Assembly: GCA_003116875.1 (NCBI GenBank)
Contig: BCKT01000011.1
Location: 682,001-746,000, forward strand
Source: Takashimella koratensis
Lineage: Eukaryota > Basidiomycota > Tremellomycetes > Trichosporonales > Tetragoniomycetaceae
Direction of reading: 5' to 3'
Length of the DNA stretch: 64,000 bases
Every line of letters starts with the position of its first letter. Position 1 is the stretch's first letter. Below are positions 1-11,169 of this stretch, in pieces. Both the position numbers and the translations under genes were made by a program. The notes under the pieces were generated by a model, which was given only the letters and a program-made list of their open reading frames with translations, ran no database searches and was not told where the DNA came from.

Positions 1-696
1 AACACTGGAGCCACGCAGTTGCTTACTCCGGGTTCCCGACCGGGCTCTGCGGACCCCTTCATCATTCCGCTTGCGCCTGAGGGTAAGCCGCCCATTGACG
101 GCGAGTCCACCCCGGCTTCCATCATCACCCTCACGGCTCCTCGTGGCCGCTCCCAGTCCCCTTCCACCCCTGCGTCTGCCATCTCCAACACCTCTACCAA
201 GACGACCCCGGTGCTTGCGACGACCGGCACGCCAACCGTCACCCCGTATGACGGCGGCAACGTCACCGTCCTTGGGGGCGGGACCAAGCTTGGCGGCTCG
301 TCGTCTTCCCGGCCGGCCTCGTCCTCTCGCGTCGCTTTCGACCGCTCTCGCTCCCCGTCTGTCTCCATCGCCTCGCGCGCCTTATCCAACGCCGTCGGAC
401 CCAACTCGAACGGCACGGGCTCCGTCCCAGGTAGCCCACGCAAACAGCGCACCCGTCGTCGCATCATGCCAACCTACCTTGGCCACTTGGGTCAGCCGGG
501 CGTCGGCGGACCGATCCCAGGCGCGTTTGGGCAGTTCGCACCTACCCCTAAACCCATCTCGGGCGCACTCTACGTCCAGCCTGGTTGGCCAGTTGGCGTC
601 GGCGTCGGCGTCGCGCCTCCCCCAGTGCATGGGATCCACATGGCTAGCCAGATGGGCATGCGACCCATGTCCCTCGGCATGCAGCGGCTCAACTAG
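1..696 (+). CDS. C-terminal end of an unknown Ser/Pro/Gly-rich protein (5' truncated)
   Basis: The frame is open from the first base and ends at TAG (694-696), giving 231 residues of a protein whose start lies outside the window. The segment is low-complexity: Ser/Pro/Thr-rich up to about residue 135, then a basic patch (PRKQRTRRR, near residue 150), then a Gly/Pro/Met-rich tail with a short Val-Gly run (GVGVGV). No catalytic motif, membrane segment or zinc motif is visible. I do not recognise the family. The composition resembles disordered tails of fungal regulatory or RNA-binding proteins, but that is only a compositional impression. No intron is needed in the visible part. Codon choice (C-rich third positions) matches the other genes here, so it is very likely a real coding end. 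Confidence 0.7.
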   Translation, partial: NTGATQLLTPGSRPGSADPFIIPLAPEGKPPIDGESTPASIITLTAPRGRSQSPSTPASAISNTSTKTTPVLATTGTPTVTPYDGGNVTVLGGGTKLGGSSSSRPASSSRVAFDRSRSPSVSIASRALSNAVGPNSNGTGSVPGSPRKQRTRRRIMPTYLGHLGQPGVGGPIPGAFGQFAPTPKPISGALYVQPGWPVGVGVGVAPPPVHGIHMASQMGMRPMSLGMQRLN

Positions 697-1555
697 GCGT
701 TGACATGGCGTCCAACGCTTGGCGTTCTAGCCGCGCAACGACAATCCAGCAAACGACCCTTTTGTTCTCAAGAATAAGATGATTCTCGCTTTTCCGGTCT
801 TTTCGCATATTCACGACTACAATCTCACAACAACCAACATATGACTAGCGCATCGATTCCAACAATTCGTTTCTAGTTTTCCACATTTTTTTCTTCTCGT
901 CTTCGTCTTCTTCCATCACCATTACCCGAGTGGTTCCTTCTTTCGAGACCCCTCCGTTCGATTGTTTGATTCGTTTTTCGAACATTGCACCTTTCTGTGT
1001 CTCCATCCTTCTTTCAAGTGACCCCTTCGATTTATCTCTACTTCTTTCACCTTCTAAAGTCCCTTTTCTCTCTACATTATACCTAAATTACACATCTTTT
1101 CGACTTTGTCTCTTATCGCGTAGTCTGTCGCCTGCATCTGATCTACGTCGTTTTCCATAAACTCCCCAACCCTATCCCCCTTTCTTTCCCGCTCTATTCC
1201 CAACCAAGAGCTCTTCTTTCTGGTGTCACGAGCTACGTTTCGTACCTGCGATAGAGTTGGATTGATTTCTCCTCCTCGTACTGTCTGGCAGAATCACGTG
1301 TCGTACGGCCTCAAAAGACGTGGTTCTCTCCATCGTCGCATGCAGTCATGAATCAAATAACAGCCGCACATCCTCACAGTCCCGTTCTTGACCGTCGTTC
1401 TAAACTCCGTCTGGGCTGTTCATGAAACATGAAACGGCTTGAACGAGCATGTCATTTCGAAAATCGAGAGAATTCTGCCAATGTCCGCGGCTTTTGATCT
1501 CAGAGGGCGAAATCCTTTTTTTTTAGTAAAATCAATTGACATTGACGACAGGATA
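697..1555. other. Intergenic / 3' flank, no gene seen
   Basis: Follows the stop codon of the first gene. It is pyrimidine-rich (many TTCTTTC and CTCTCC runs), lacks any long frame with the codon bias of this window, and carries one CACGTG at about 1297. I see no RNA gene. It probably holds the 3' untranslated region of the first gene and spacer. Confidence 0.5.
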
Positions 1556-1690
1556 CAACCCCGCTCCTTTCTGTTACATGGGCCATTCCTTGGCCCACGG
1601 ACGCAGACCCCTTTTTTACAACCCTTCGAGGGCATGCAACTCTCACTGCAGGGCTTGGAGACGAGCCGCCTCGTGCTTCTCAAGCGCCAC
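1556..1690 (-). pseudogene. Decayed duplicate of the 3' end of the coiled-coil gene at 2196-5294
   Basis: Read on the minus strand from 1684 this stretch gives HEAARLQALQ, a stop, ELHALEGL, a stop, then RGLRPWAKEWPM, a stop, QKGAGL. The intact gene just upstream on the same strand ends HKAARLESLQKEMYALEGL, then HGMRPWPQEWPVYWEGAGL. The two align without gaps over roughly 100 nt, about two-thirds identical by eye, but this copy has three in-frame stops. It is therefore a relic of a tandem duplication of the gene's 3' end, in the same orientation. No similarity to the gene's coiled-coil or Pro-rich parts was found beyond it. It cannot serve as an alternative last exon without truncating the protein. 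Confidence 0.75.
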
Positions 1691-2195
1691 CTCGGAATGT
1701 AGCCGGTGAGATGATACGCTTGGATCGACGCAAGTGGGGTGTGTGTGAGTGAGAGAGAGAGCAAGAAGAGTCTGAACTTGGAAACTCCAACTTCAGTTTC
1801 GATGGACGGGCGTTTGGCATCGTAGCGAGGACTGCACAGTAGAGTTCGGGTAAGGAAAAGTAACTACATTGCATAGACGAAGGAATTTCAGAAAGCCCTG
1901 GGAAGTCGTTTTGAACAAAAAGCAGGAAGAGACCGTATGTACAGAGAGCCTAGCGATCGTGAGTTTTGACATACCTCAAAGGACAGACCTGACGACGATC
2001 GTGATTGAATGATTCTCTCTACCTCTCTCGCCACCTGTTCCACGAGGTCTCCACGCTCTCAACTTTGATAGCTATAAACATGAAGTCTGAAATACTCGAT
2101 GTTGACCGACTCTGGCCTCTGACTCAATGATTCTCCATCCTTCTCTGACCATGCTCCACGCGAACCCGTCACTCTCTGATGTCTCATCCGATAGC
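1691..2195. other. Spacer between relic and coiled-coil gene
   Basis: About 500 bases with a GA-rich stretch (GTGTGAGTGAGAGAGAGAG near 1740) and no frame of coding character. It should contain the 3' untranslated region of the minus-strand gene ending at 2196. Confidence 0.45.
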
Positions 2196-5100
2196 TCAAC
2201 ACGACCCTTCACCGAGTCCCGCACCTTCCCAGTAAACCGGCCACTCCTGAGGCCACGGCCTCATCCCGTGCTCGTTGAGTCCCTCAAGGGCGTACATCTC
2301 CTTTTGCAGAGACTCGAGTCGCGCCGCCTTGTGCCCCTCGGTTTTCTCTGCGTCGGCCGCGGTGGTGGCAGTGGCAGTCGCGGTGGTAGCGGTGTTTCTT
2401 TTGGACGGACTCGGGGTCGGGGTAGGCGTCGCTATCGGTGTCGACGCGGTGGCCTGTGGAGTGGGACTAACGGCCACAGCAGGTGCCGGAGTAGTCTTTG
2501 CCCAGCTCGGTGGGTTGAAGGGAGTTGCCCAAGTGGCAGGAGGAGCCGACGGCATGGATACGATAGGCGGATGTCCGAAATTGAACATCGGCGTCGGTTT
2601 AGCATTCGTCGTTTCGTAGGAGGGGACCGTGAACGAGATCTGAGGTCCCGACCCGACTTTGAGTGAAATCGAGAGAGGGGTCGCGGGTGAATCCGACGGG
2701 ACGATAGGTCCACCGACGGGGCCGGGCACAGGCGCAGCTAGGGGGCGTGGCGCCGGTGGAGAGAGAACCGGGGGGAGGCGGTAGAAGGGCATTGTTGGCG
2801 GGGGCGGGACCGAGTAGGGATACGAGCTGGCGTACGGGGTAGGGAATGCGTGATCGAACGGGCTAGCACTTGAGTGAGCGAAGGCATTGGCCTGCGATGT
2901 TGTCGGCGCCGGGTAAGGATGGTAGGATAAAGAGGGAGGAGGAATTTGAGGATGACGAGGAGGAGGAGGAACATGAGTGAATGGCGAGGTGTAGAACTCA
3001 AAGGGAGGCGAGTTGGAAAAGTGAGAGGGGTCGGTGCACAAAGAGGTATGTGGGTAGCGATGATGACGAGAGGGGTCGTGTCCAGGCTGATAGAGCCGCA
3101 GCGGCGCGGAATGAAGGGGATCCGAAGCAGCGACGCTGAAGACTGGATGGAACAGAGGAGAGAGAGGACGGGGAAAAGGACGGGGAAGAGAGGTAGGTGA
3201 AGTGCCCGGAATCTTCTGAGCGTCCGAGGTCCATTGATAGAGCGGAGAGGTGGACGTGGGCATGTTGGACGGTGGAGACGGACAGTGCGTGTCGGTCTCG
3301 ATGGGAACGCGAGTCGGGTCGACCGGGTCGGCGATCGAAACGGAGGCAGCGCCATTGGGGGCACTAGTCTCAGAAGCCTTGGATCCGGCAGCGTTGGATG
3401 TGGAGGACGGATACTCCTCTTTGATCATATCGCGCGAATGTCGGTAGTAGGTGAGCCCCTTCTCCAGCAGTCTGGTCAACATCTGCATCTCCGAATCGTC
3501 TCCATTCTCGCTGAGTTTGTCGTAAGGCTCGATAGACACGGTTTTCGCGTTGATGAGCTGGGTCCTCGCTTCGTCTCGCTCGCGCCTGACCTCGTCGCAT
3601 TCTTTATTCGCCTCGTCACGCTCGAGTTCGGCAGCCGCGCGGGCGGTAATGGCTTCCATGAGCTGGGTTTCCGCTTTAACGAGGCTGCGCTTGACCTGGT
3701 CACACTCTTCCCTGGCCGTGTCACGTTGAACCCTCGCGTCCTTGCAATCTCGCTGCCACAAGGATCGCTCTCCCATCGCCTCGATGTGACTGTCCTTGGC
3801 TCGGTCACGTCCCCGCTTCGTCTGCGCCAGATCTCTCTGTAGTCGCGAGATCTGTTCCTGTAGCTCGACGCTGTGACATTGCGCCTCGTTGCGTGCTTTG
3901 GTCGCCTCGGATGCCGCTCGTTTCGCTTTCGAGATGGTTGCCTGCGCCTGCTTTGAGAGTCCGGAATCGTCGTTTTTCGATTTGACCCGCTCGTTTGGCG
4001 CGGCGTTGAGTTTGCTCCTCGCTTCGTCCCGTTCCTTCGTCGCCTGCTGGAAAAGGTCTTTCCATACATTGTACTCTTTCCTCGCTTCGTCTGCTCTCTG
4101 TCTCGCGTTCTCGCAATCCCGCTTTGCCTGGTCTCGCTGGTCTTGTGCCACGTTGCGCACGCCCTGTGCCAGGTCACCCTGGAGTTCGGCATCGACGCAA
4201 TCGATGTTGGCTTGCGTGAGATCGGCTTGAGCTCGGCCATGCTTGGCGAGTGCTTCGTCGCGCTCAGCCTCTGCATTAACGCGGGCTGCGGTGGCTTCAG
4301 CGAAGTCGGCTTCCATGCTGAGAAAGTCGCGCTTCGCCTCGTCTCGCTCGTTTCTTGCCTCGTCACGCTCGCGTTTCGTATCCGCAAGCTCTTGGTCAAG
4401 CTGGGACAAGCCCAAGTTCAGCGAAGGGAATTGCTGGATCTTTTCCTTGAACCTTCTCAGCGTTTCCGTCGCATTTTCTCGCATCTCGGGGTTATCCTTC
4501 TCGATCTCGGCAATGCGTCGCTGTATGTCTTCATCCTCGCGCCGCATTTGCTTCCTAATTTGATCGAACTGCTTGATCGAGCTCATCAATTTGTCAATCG
4601 TGTCCGTGAAGCTTTCGTGCGTGTCGTCGAGACACTCGAGCGCCTCGGGGGTAGCGATTTTCAACTCGAGCTCGCTGACTTGGAGTAAGTGTTCACGCAA
4701 CTCGCTCAGATCGCTCTTCGACGGTACCGAGTTTCGCATGAGGTTGTCCACCAAGTCGGTGTATCGCTCGATCGGGTCGTCTCTGAGCTTCACGCTCGGT
4801 TCGAGGTCGTCCATCCCCTTCGATTCGTTGGCCTTGAATTTGTTCCCGATAATGTTGCTGTCCGGATTTCCCGTCGCCGTAGTTATCATTTCGGTCTCGG
4901 TAGCCGCTTCGAACGGATCTAGCTCGCCAACCCAGATTCGGACCAAGAGCGAGTTGATCGATTTGTTGTAACGGGCGACGTCGGCGACGGTTACGGCGAC
5001 GAGTGGCAGCCTGTTATCGTGATGGTGAGGGGGACCTTTAGTTACAGTGAGAAGTGAGGGTTTCCCAGACTCGAGACGGTGTTTTAGGACGCGTCCGATA

Positions 5101-5294
5101 AGGCATCCGTTCTGCAAGCTGCCTGGAAGGATTTCGATGAAATTTGTGGCAGGATCGTATGAAAACTTGTACCATTCGAGATGAGAGGTGTCAAAGTCGT
5201 GCCAGCCTAGCATCCCCCGAGTCGAGTCGATGTCCCGAGCAACATTCACGTCATGCCGAGAAGCCCGTTTGAAAGACGCAAGGAGGTTGGACAT
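2196..5294 (-). CDS. Large coiled-coil protein with Pro-rich C-terminal half, function unknown
   Basis: One uninterrupted frame of 1,032 residues, unusual beside its intron-rich neighbours. ATG at 5294 is the first Met and the coding signal starts there. Three parts are visible: an N-terminal region of about 160 residues (contains GMLGWHDFD and LEWYKFSYDPATNF) that looks folded but that I cannot name; a highly charged coiled coil at about 170-620 built on degenerate repeats of the type RDEARNERDEAKRD; and a disordered Pro/Ser/Tyr-rich region followed by a short conserved-looking end (RLESLQKEMYALEGL, then RPWPQEWPVYWEGAGL). The coiled coil suggests a dimer or oligomer, and the rest could be a binding surface. 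A broken copy of the last 45 residues lies 500 bp downstream, which argues that this end was once a duplicated module. Function is not inferable from sequence alone. Confidence 0.75.
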   Translation of the reverse strand: MSNLLASFKRASRHDVNVARDIDSTRGMLGWHDFDTSHLEWYKFSYDPATNFIEILPGSLQNGCLIGRVLKHRLESGKPSLLTVTKGPPHHHDNRLPLVAVTVADVARYNKSINSLLVRIWVGELDPFEAATETEMITTATGNPDSNIIGNKFKANESKGMDDLEPSVKLRDDPIERYTDLVDNLMRNSVPSKSDLSELREHLLQVSELELKIATPEALECLDDTHESFTDTIDKLMSSIKQFDQIRKQMRREDEDIQRRIAEIEKDNPEMRENATETLRRFKEKIQQFPSLNLGLSQLDQELADTKRERDEARNERDEAKRDFLSMEADFAEATAARVNAEAERDEALAKHGRAQADLTQANIDCVDAELQGDLAQGVRNVAQDQRDQAKRDCENARQRADEARKEYNVWKDLFQQATKERDEARSKLNAAPNERVKSKNDDSGLSKQAQATISKAKRAASEATKARNEAQCHSVELQEQISRLQRDLAQTKRGRDRAKDSHIEAMGERSLWQRDCKDARVQRDTAREECDQVKRSLVKAETQLMEAITARAAAELERDEANKECDEVRRERDEARTQLINAKTVSIEPYDKLSENGDDSEMQMLTRLLEKGLTYYRHSRDMIKEEYPSSTSNAAGSKASETSAPNGAASVSIADPVDPTRVPIETDTHCPSPPSNMPTSTSPLYQWTSDAQKIPGTSPTSLPRPFPRPLSPLFHPVFSVAASDPLHSAPLRLYQPGHDPSRHHRYPHTSLCTDPSHFSNSPPFEFYTSPFTHVPPPPRHPQIPPPSLSYHPYPAPTTSQANAFAHSSASPFDHAFPTPYASSYPYSVPPPPTMPFYRLPPVLSPPAPRPLAAPVPGPVGGPIVPSDSPATPLSISLKVGSGPQISFTVPSYETTNAKPTPMFNFGHPPIVSMPSAPPATWATPFNPPSWAKTTPAPAVAVSPTPQATASTPIATPTPTPSPSKRNTATTATATATTAADAEKTEGHKAARLESLQKEMYALEGLNEHGMRPWPQEWPVYWEGAGLGEGSC

Positions 5295-5870
5295 GATGTT
5301 GGAGATGGAATAGGGGGAGAGTGAAAGAGGAGCTGAGAAAGAGGATGAGGGAGGAGAGAAAAGAAGTGGAGCGGGAGTAATTGTTTACAAAGGGTACAGT
5401 CGGATCAGCATCAATCAGGTGAGTGTGTGTGTGAGTGGGTAGGAGTGAGTGTGTGTTTGGGGAAGAGGAAATGATGCGAGTTCATCAACGATGGAGCAAT
5501 TATCGCGCAGCACAGGGGTTCAGGGTGGGATTGTTTGGTTCAAAGAAAGGGGGTTAAAGACTAGGGCGGAAGACGGCGAGGTCAGCAGATCCAGTCGGAG
5601 GTTCAAAGGATGGGTGTGACGAAGATTAAACAAATCAAAGGATGGAGCGAGGCGAGGAACAGTCCAAGCCATCAGCACACACGTCGTCGTCATCGGGGTA
5701 CGTCCTCTGCTCCTCCGCCTGAACATTCTCGGCACTTGGTCACCCTCCTTTGCATCTGAGACAGTGACAGTGTAACCTCGCTTCCTTCAACATGGACCTG
5801 TCGGTGCCTTGATCACGCCCACACCGCGTTTCACACACACTCTCCACACTCCTCCCCCCTACCCCTCCAC
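5295..5870. other. Spacer between coiled-coil gene and ELP1
   Basis: Both flanking genes are on the minus strand, so this holds the ELP1 3' untranslated region and the promoter of the coiled-coil gene. It includes a TGTGTGTGTGAG-like purine/GT stretch near 5420-5460. No gene or RNA seen. Confidence 0.45.
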
Positions 5871-8800
5871 CTAGACCAACAACGGGCCCAGCCCCTTCCA
5901 CGCCCCTACGCCCGGCCGCACCGCCTCTCGTGCCTTTGCTACCTCGCCTCCGAGCCCCATTCCTCCCGACTCCTCGGCGGCAGTCAACACCATCTCCCGA
6001 TCTGCCCATGCGGTCCCTATCGCCGCCTCGAGGCGGGTGCGGAAGCCGATCACTGTAGCCTGCAGCGCCCTCGCGAGGTCAATATGGTCAGGTGACGCGA
6101 GGAGCAAGTGGCGTAGCAGCGGCACGGCGTCGGCGCTCTTCTCGTCCACACGAACCACAAGGCGGCCAATACTCGCGACCAGGTAGTCGTATTCGTCAAC
6201 CGTGCCTTTACGCCCAGCTTGTCGTTTCTTCGACGGCCGGTGTTTGGACTTGGCCGTTTGTCTGCGCCCCATCGTTAGTCTCGCCCCTAGGATCTCAGAA
6301 CAGTGAGCGTGGACTCACCCGGTGACACGAGTAGACTGCGACATGACTGTTGTCGGGGCGACAGTGTACCTCGTAAACGCAGTCATGACCGTGGTCGCGT
6401 TGGTGGCGACATCGACATTCTCCAATTCTACCTCGTTGTCAACAATGTAGAATGTATCTGGATTGTATTAGCTCACAACACCTCAAAACTGAGTCTGACT
6501 TGGCACTTACCTGGGTCGGTTTTGCGGATCTCATGGAGCTCTGCAAGCCGGTTCATCTCCTTATCCAGCTGCCCGTCCATCTCCTCAAACACCTCTGTCA
6601 ATGCCTCGTGTGCATCTTCCAGGCTCGGGTAGATGACCGACTCCACCAGGTCGTCGCGCCCATGAAGAGCAGCCTGTAGCCATTGTCAGCCTATCTACCA
6701 CAATCAAGCTGTATATTACTCACCAAGCGGGAAGCCTCGGCAAACTCTGTGCCTCGACACAACACGTCCACGGCGGCGTCGACATCCTCGGCATAGTCTA
6801 TCAATATCCGTGATGCCTCTACGCTCTGTCCTCGAGACGTCAAGTGATCTATAACCTATCAGTACCAACGCTTCTCTCTTCTCCACCAGTGACCAACTTA
6901 CCTGTGACGCGCTCGCACATGCGCCTCGAATTGTCAGGAGATAATTCCTGCTTTCGAGCCAACGTGAAGAGCTCCCGCCACGCATACGCTTTCTCGTACG
7001 CTTTCAACGCTTTATCCGGGTTTTCGGCAAGAATGTAGGCTGGGAAGTCAGAGGTGACAAACCAAATGAGAGCTCACCAGTAGCTGCGTCCTTGAACTCT
7101 CGGCGATCGTATAGGTAATCTCCGTAAAGTCCATGCACCACCTGGCTTTGTCAGCGGATAGTTGCAATAATGTCGGGCGACATCCATGATGGCTCACCTT
7201 GAGGTGGTCTGCTTCCTCTTTGTACAGAGCAAACGCCTCGTCAAACAGCTCGTATCGGGAGAGATACGACGCGGCGTCCTCGAACCGAGATGGGCCTGAG
7301 GGATCAGCTGAGCTCGGCCGCGTGAAGAAAGACCAACTCACCAGCAGCGTGCAAATTCCTCAAGGCCTTCTCTCGTCGACCCAGGTGATCGTCAATCCTG
7401 AACTTTTGCTCGTGCGTATCAAGGTTTCGCAGCTCTCTCAAGAATGGAAGATACTCTTTCGGGTCCTGAAATTGATCAGGATTAGCCAAGCGAATCACCA
7501 CTACTGGTAAGGTGTAACTTGGGCTCAACTTACCTTTTGAGAATATTGCGCGACCATGAGGACGAGCTGGAAGTCGTACATTCCCAAAGCGACGTCGAAC
7601 AGTTTGTTGACGTCTGACAAGAAGATGATATATTTGATCGCGTCTTCGACGATATCCGCGTGCTCGGCTACACAAAAGCAATCAGCACGAGAAGAAAGTA
7701 CTTTAGAAAGGCAGGAGATCCAAACTTACCTTGGAGGCGCAGGAGAATGTTCAAGCCTGACTCGTAGTCTGGGGGAGACTTGCAAACGTGCGTAGTCAAG
7801 ATTGTCTCGACGTACTCGACCAGACCCTTCGCTTCAAGTCTGATTCGGAGCGCGTCACAAATGGCGTTAATCTTGTCCGACGGCACGCTATTATACGACT
7901 ATCAGTCAAAGATTCTTCGTGATACAACCAGAAATGTGACATACCTCTTTGTCGAGTCCCGAGCGAGGTCCTGGTACAAGACTTTCGACGAGTCTTCGCC
8001 GCTGTAAAAGGGGTACAGGTCAGCTCGTAGCGTCATTGTAGAGACAGGAGCAGACCTACCTCAAGGACGACAAGAAAAGGTTGAGATAGTCGACCTCGGG
8101 GATCTGTTCAATCACTTGGTCGAGGTTTGCCATGAACGCCTCGGGAGCGAGATCGTAAATGACGTTAATGTCCAATCGGTGTTTACGGCACGTAATGAAT
8201 GCTGCTCGATACTCGCCACTTGGTAATGCCAGTCAGCAACTCCCGTGATGCAGGCTAAGCATAGTCTTAGAGTATCCAAAGGTGGCTGTCTTTAAGCCAG
8301 GACTTACGCAAGGACGTCTCGCCTGACGACAGCAAGGACCAACGGTCTGGGGTAAATCGTCTCCAGATTACCTCTGGGCATCTGCAAGACGAGACTCATC
8401 GAGCTCGGGCAAGCGACAACTGCCAGAGCTCCTCTCTCTATCCTTCGTGTCTCCCACTGATCTGTTCCCGTAACGACCTCCTCTCCCTTCGCCATTTGAG
8501 CCACGACGACAAACGGGGCGTAATGCGAACTTTGTGCTGTGGTCGTCCAGATGAGGAAATCGGGGGTCAGAGCAAACGAAGTGACGCCAGCGCCCAAAGT
8601 GATGGACCCGTATCCAGTCTCGAGAGGGGTGATGTGCAGTTTACCAATCTCAGAAAGAGCGACAATGAGACCGGATTCGTGAGAAATGGCCGCAGACTGA
8701 GATCGAGGGCAGAGGTCGAGTGTGAACGCAGGCGATTGCGCTGAGGCTGTGTCAGAGTAGAATAAGTGTAGCAGGTAAGGACTTACGAGCTCCGACTGTC

Positions 8801-10961
8801 CCGTCTCTGTCAAGGACTAGCCATCCGGTCGTCGAAGCCCAGAGCAACACCTCCGCGGTCGCAGCCAGCTCGAAAGGCTCTGGTGCATCTCCCGATTGGG
8901 AGACCACGACCAGCCCACATTTCCCTCCGTCCCACGACAACACACCCACTTCCCCCGTTCCACCCAAGGCCACCTGTTTCGCAATACCCACGCTGACCTT
9001 TGTCTCCCATCGCAACTTTGGCTCCGCCACTTTCCCTCCACCGCGCAGACGCGATCCCGCCTTGAGTTGGGGTATCCGCGTTCCGAGGTCCCAGATCTGC
9101 ACGAGCCCTGACGGGAAGAGCACAGCGAGCGAATCTTCAGACTGACACAGCGCGACGTGGACAGGAGGAGAGGGCAGATCGATGTGGTATGATGACATTG
9201 GAGGTGGGGTGTTTTGGGTTCGGAAGGGGGTAAGAAGGAGGCGAGCTAGGCGGTCAGTACTGGGGTTTGTATCAGCGGCTTACTTCCATCGACGACGACG
9301 ACGGTCGCGGTGTCGTCGGGGATAGGCAGGCGGGCAGTGTACGTGTCCCATGCGAGGGCTCGTAGTTGGACATAGTCTGGGATTGTCAGAGGAGGCACCA
9401 GAGAAACGGAAATACGAAATCAGACCCACCATTGCCAAATATGTAAAGGTCCATGGGCTGTTCCGGATGCCACCTGAACCCCTTGAACCGACTCTCGTTT
9501 GGCCGATGGGAGGTGATCTCCTGCTTGAGGTAGTAATGGTAGTTCTTCATCGTCCACAATTGAACTAAACCCAGCAATTAGCACAACTCCTTCCGTACCC
9601 AGATTTGAAATCCAACTTACTCGCATCGTGGTCCTCCCGCTCTATCCAGATCGCCAACACTTCGGACGTAGCATTCCAACTCATCCCCTTCACTTTGCCA
9701 CTGGTCCACGTCTCCATACCCTCTCTCAATTCGAACCCGCCATGCCTCAGCCCATTCCTCTCAAGCATCGCGACGTCCCACCTCCCCACCTTGCCCTGCC
9801 CCCCACCTTCGTATCCGTACCGCACGAGCGTGGACAATACGTTCCCGCTGGGTCGCCACGAGATCGCACCTTCCAGGCCTGGGAGGGACTCGGAAGTCGC
9901 GGATAGTTTCGGCGCAAAGCCCGACGCTGCGTCTCGAGAGAATATACGGATCTGGCGCCGAGCAGGAACGGGTTGGGCGGAAGGGGCAGAAGGGTACGGG
10001 TCGAGAGAGGAAATGGCAAAGTAGGCCGCGTCCCCCCGGAAGCTGATATAGGGAAGCCCGGAGTCGGTGGAATGGGCGAGGGAGGAAGGACCAGCGTCTT
10101 CGGCGGTCGAGGCTCGGGCAGCTGCTTTGCCGAGGGAGCCGTGGAACTGAGTCGACTTGGATCCCCAGCCGACGTTGATGAAGTTGTCTGAGAAAACAAT
10201 CAGCCTTGTGACAAAAAGAACGATTGAGGACAGAACTCACCCTCGCCAAATTCGTCGCTACGAAGCGGGCTCTCGGAGATGACGTCGAACGTCCGAGTCA
10301 TACAAACGAGATTCCACTGGCCTGTGCTTGTCAGATAAACCGTATGACAAATGAGCTCACCATCTTCCTCGTCGATGTAGACCAGCTGCTCGTCGTCTGG
10401 GGACCACGCCGCCGCCTTGACTCCATTATCGACGCTACCGATCACCTCGATCTAACACCGTCAGTAAGAACAGCCCACGTCACATGAACTTTTGCTCCAG
10501 CACGTGCTTGGTACGCACAAAAGGTTGGCCCTGTCTCTGTTTCTCCAGCTGAGCGGTGATGATGTCTCCACCTGCCATGATGATAGCCAGTGACTGGTCG
10601 TCTGGGAAGTAGTGAAGGTTGACGACTTGCGGCACATCGGCGGGAAGGGTGAACGGAGCGAGTCTAGACTCGTGAGACCCGAGCACCTGACGCACCTCGT
10701 CAGTATATTATATCGTTCCCCACGAGGACCGTTATACAGCATCGTGGTCTCTGCAATTCAGCTCACCTCGTAGGTCGAGAACCCGTTCGCCAAATCGTCC
10801 ACTTGAACGATATCCACATGAACCGCACCATCCTTTACCAACTCGACAGTCGCATAAACCGCTCCGCTTTCTGGGTCAACAGCGACCCTCGATACCTCCG
10901 ACCCGCTAGGGAACGATGTCAAGTTGACGCCTTGGACCGCCTTGAGCGTGAGACTCCTCAT
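5871..10961 (-). CDS. ELP1: Elongator complex protein 1 (Elp1/Iki3), 21 exons
   Basis: Elp1 is the scaffold subunit of Elongator, which adds the carboxymethyl group to wobble uridine in tRNAs. My reconstruction has 21 exons: 10961-10767, 10695-10484, 10451-10361, 10321-10241, 10187-9621, 9564-9430, 9376-9284, 9245-8787, 8740-8308, 8218-8060, 8001-7945, 7887-7730, 7667-7534, 7465-7342, 7295-7200, 7141-7078, 7039-6902, 6848-6724, 6673-6511, 6457-6319, 6261-5871. They sum to 4,014 nt and 1,337 residues, close to the yeast length of about 1,350. Hallmarks are the N-terminal beta-propeller segments ([14 protein letters not shown]), the family signature [14 protein letters not shown] in exon 9, helical repeats after it, and the basic C-terminal tRNA-binding stretch [18 protein letters not shown]. 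Start: ATG at 10961 ([11 protein letters not shown]); the in-frame codon four positions upstream is TTG. It shares a 208-bp divergent promoter with EMC3. Confidence 0.96.
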
Positions 10962-11061
10962 CGCGGTGGTCAAGCTTGCTTAAAGCTGGGTAATGTAGTT
11001 GGGTAGGTAGGTAGCAAGTAGGTGGACTCGGATCGTCCAAAATTGTGGAAAAACAGAGGAC

Positions 11062-11071
11062 GGTCACGTGA
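11062..11071. promoter_or_regulatory. GGTCACGTGA E-box in ELP1/EMC3 divergent promoter
   Basis: GGTCACGTGA lies in the 208-bp gap between the ELP1 start (10961) and EMC3 start (11170). CACGTG is the core bound by Cbf1-type bHLH factors. The same ten bases recur in the divergent promoter at 47009. Confidence 0.5.
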
Positions 11072-11169
11072 TTTTTAACGACGCTTTCGTTGACGTGAAC
11101 CACCGGAACGAGGTCTCCACGACTCGAAGTTGGATTCACAACCACACAGCAACGAGCGACCTCGACATC

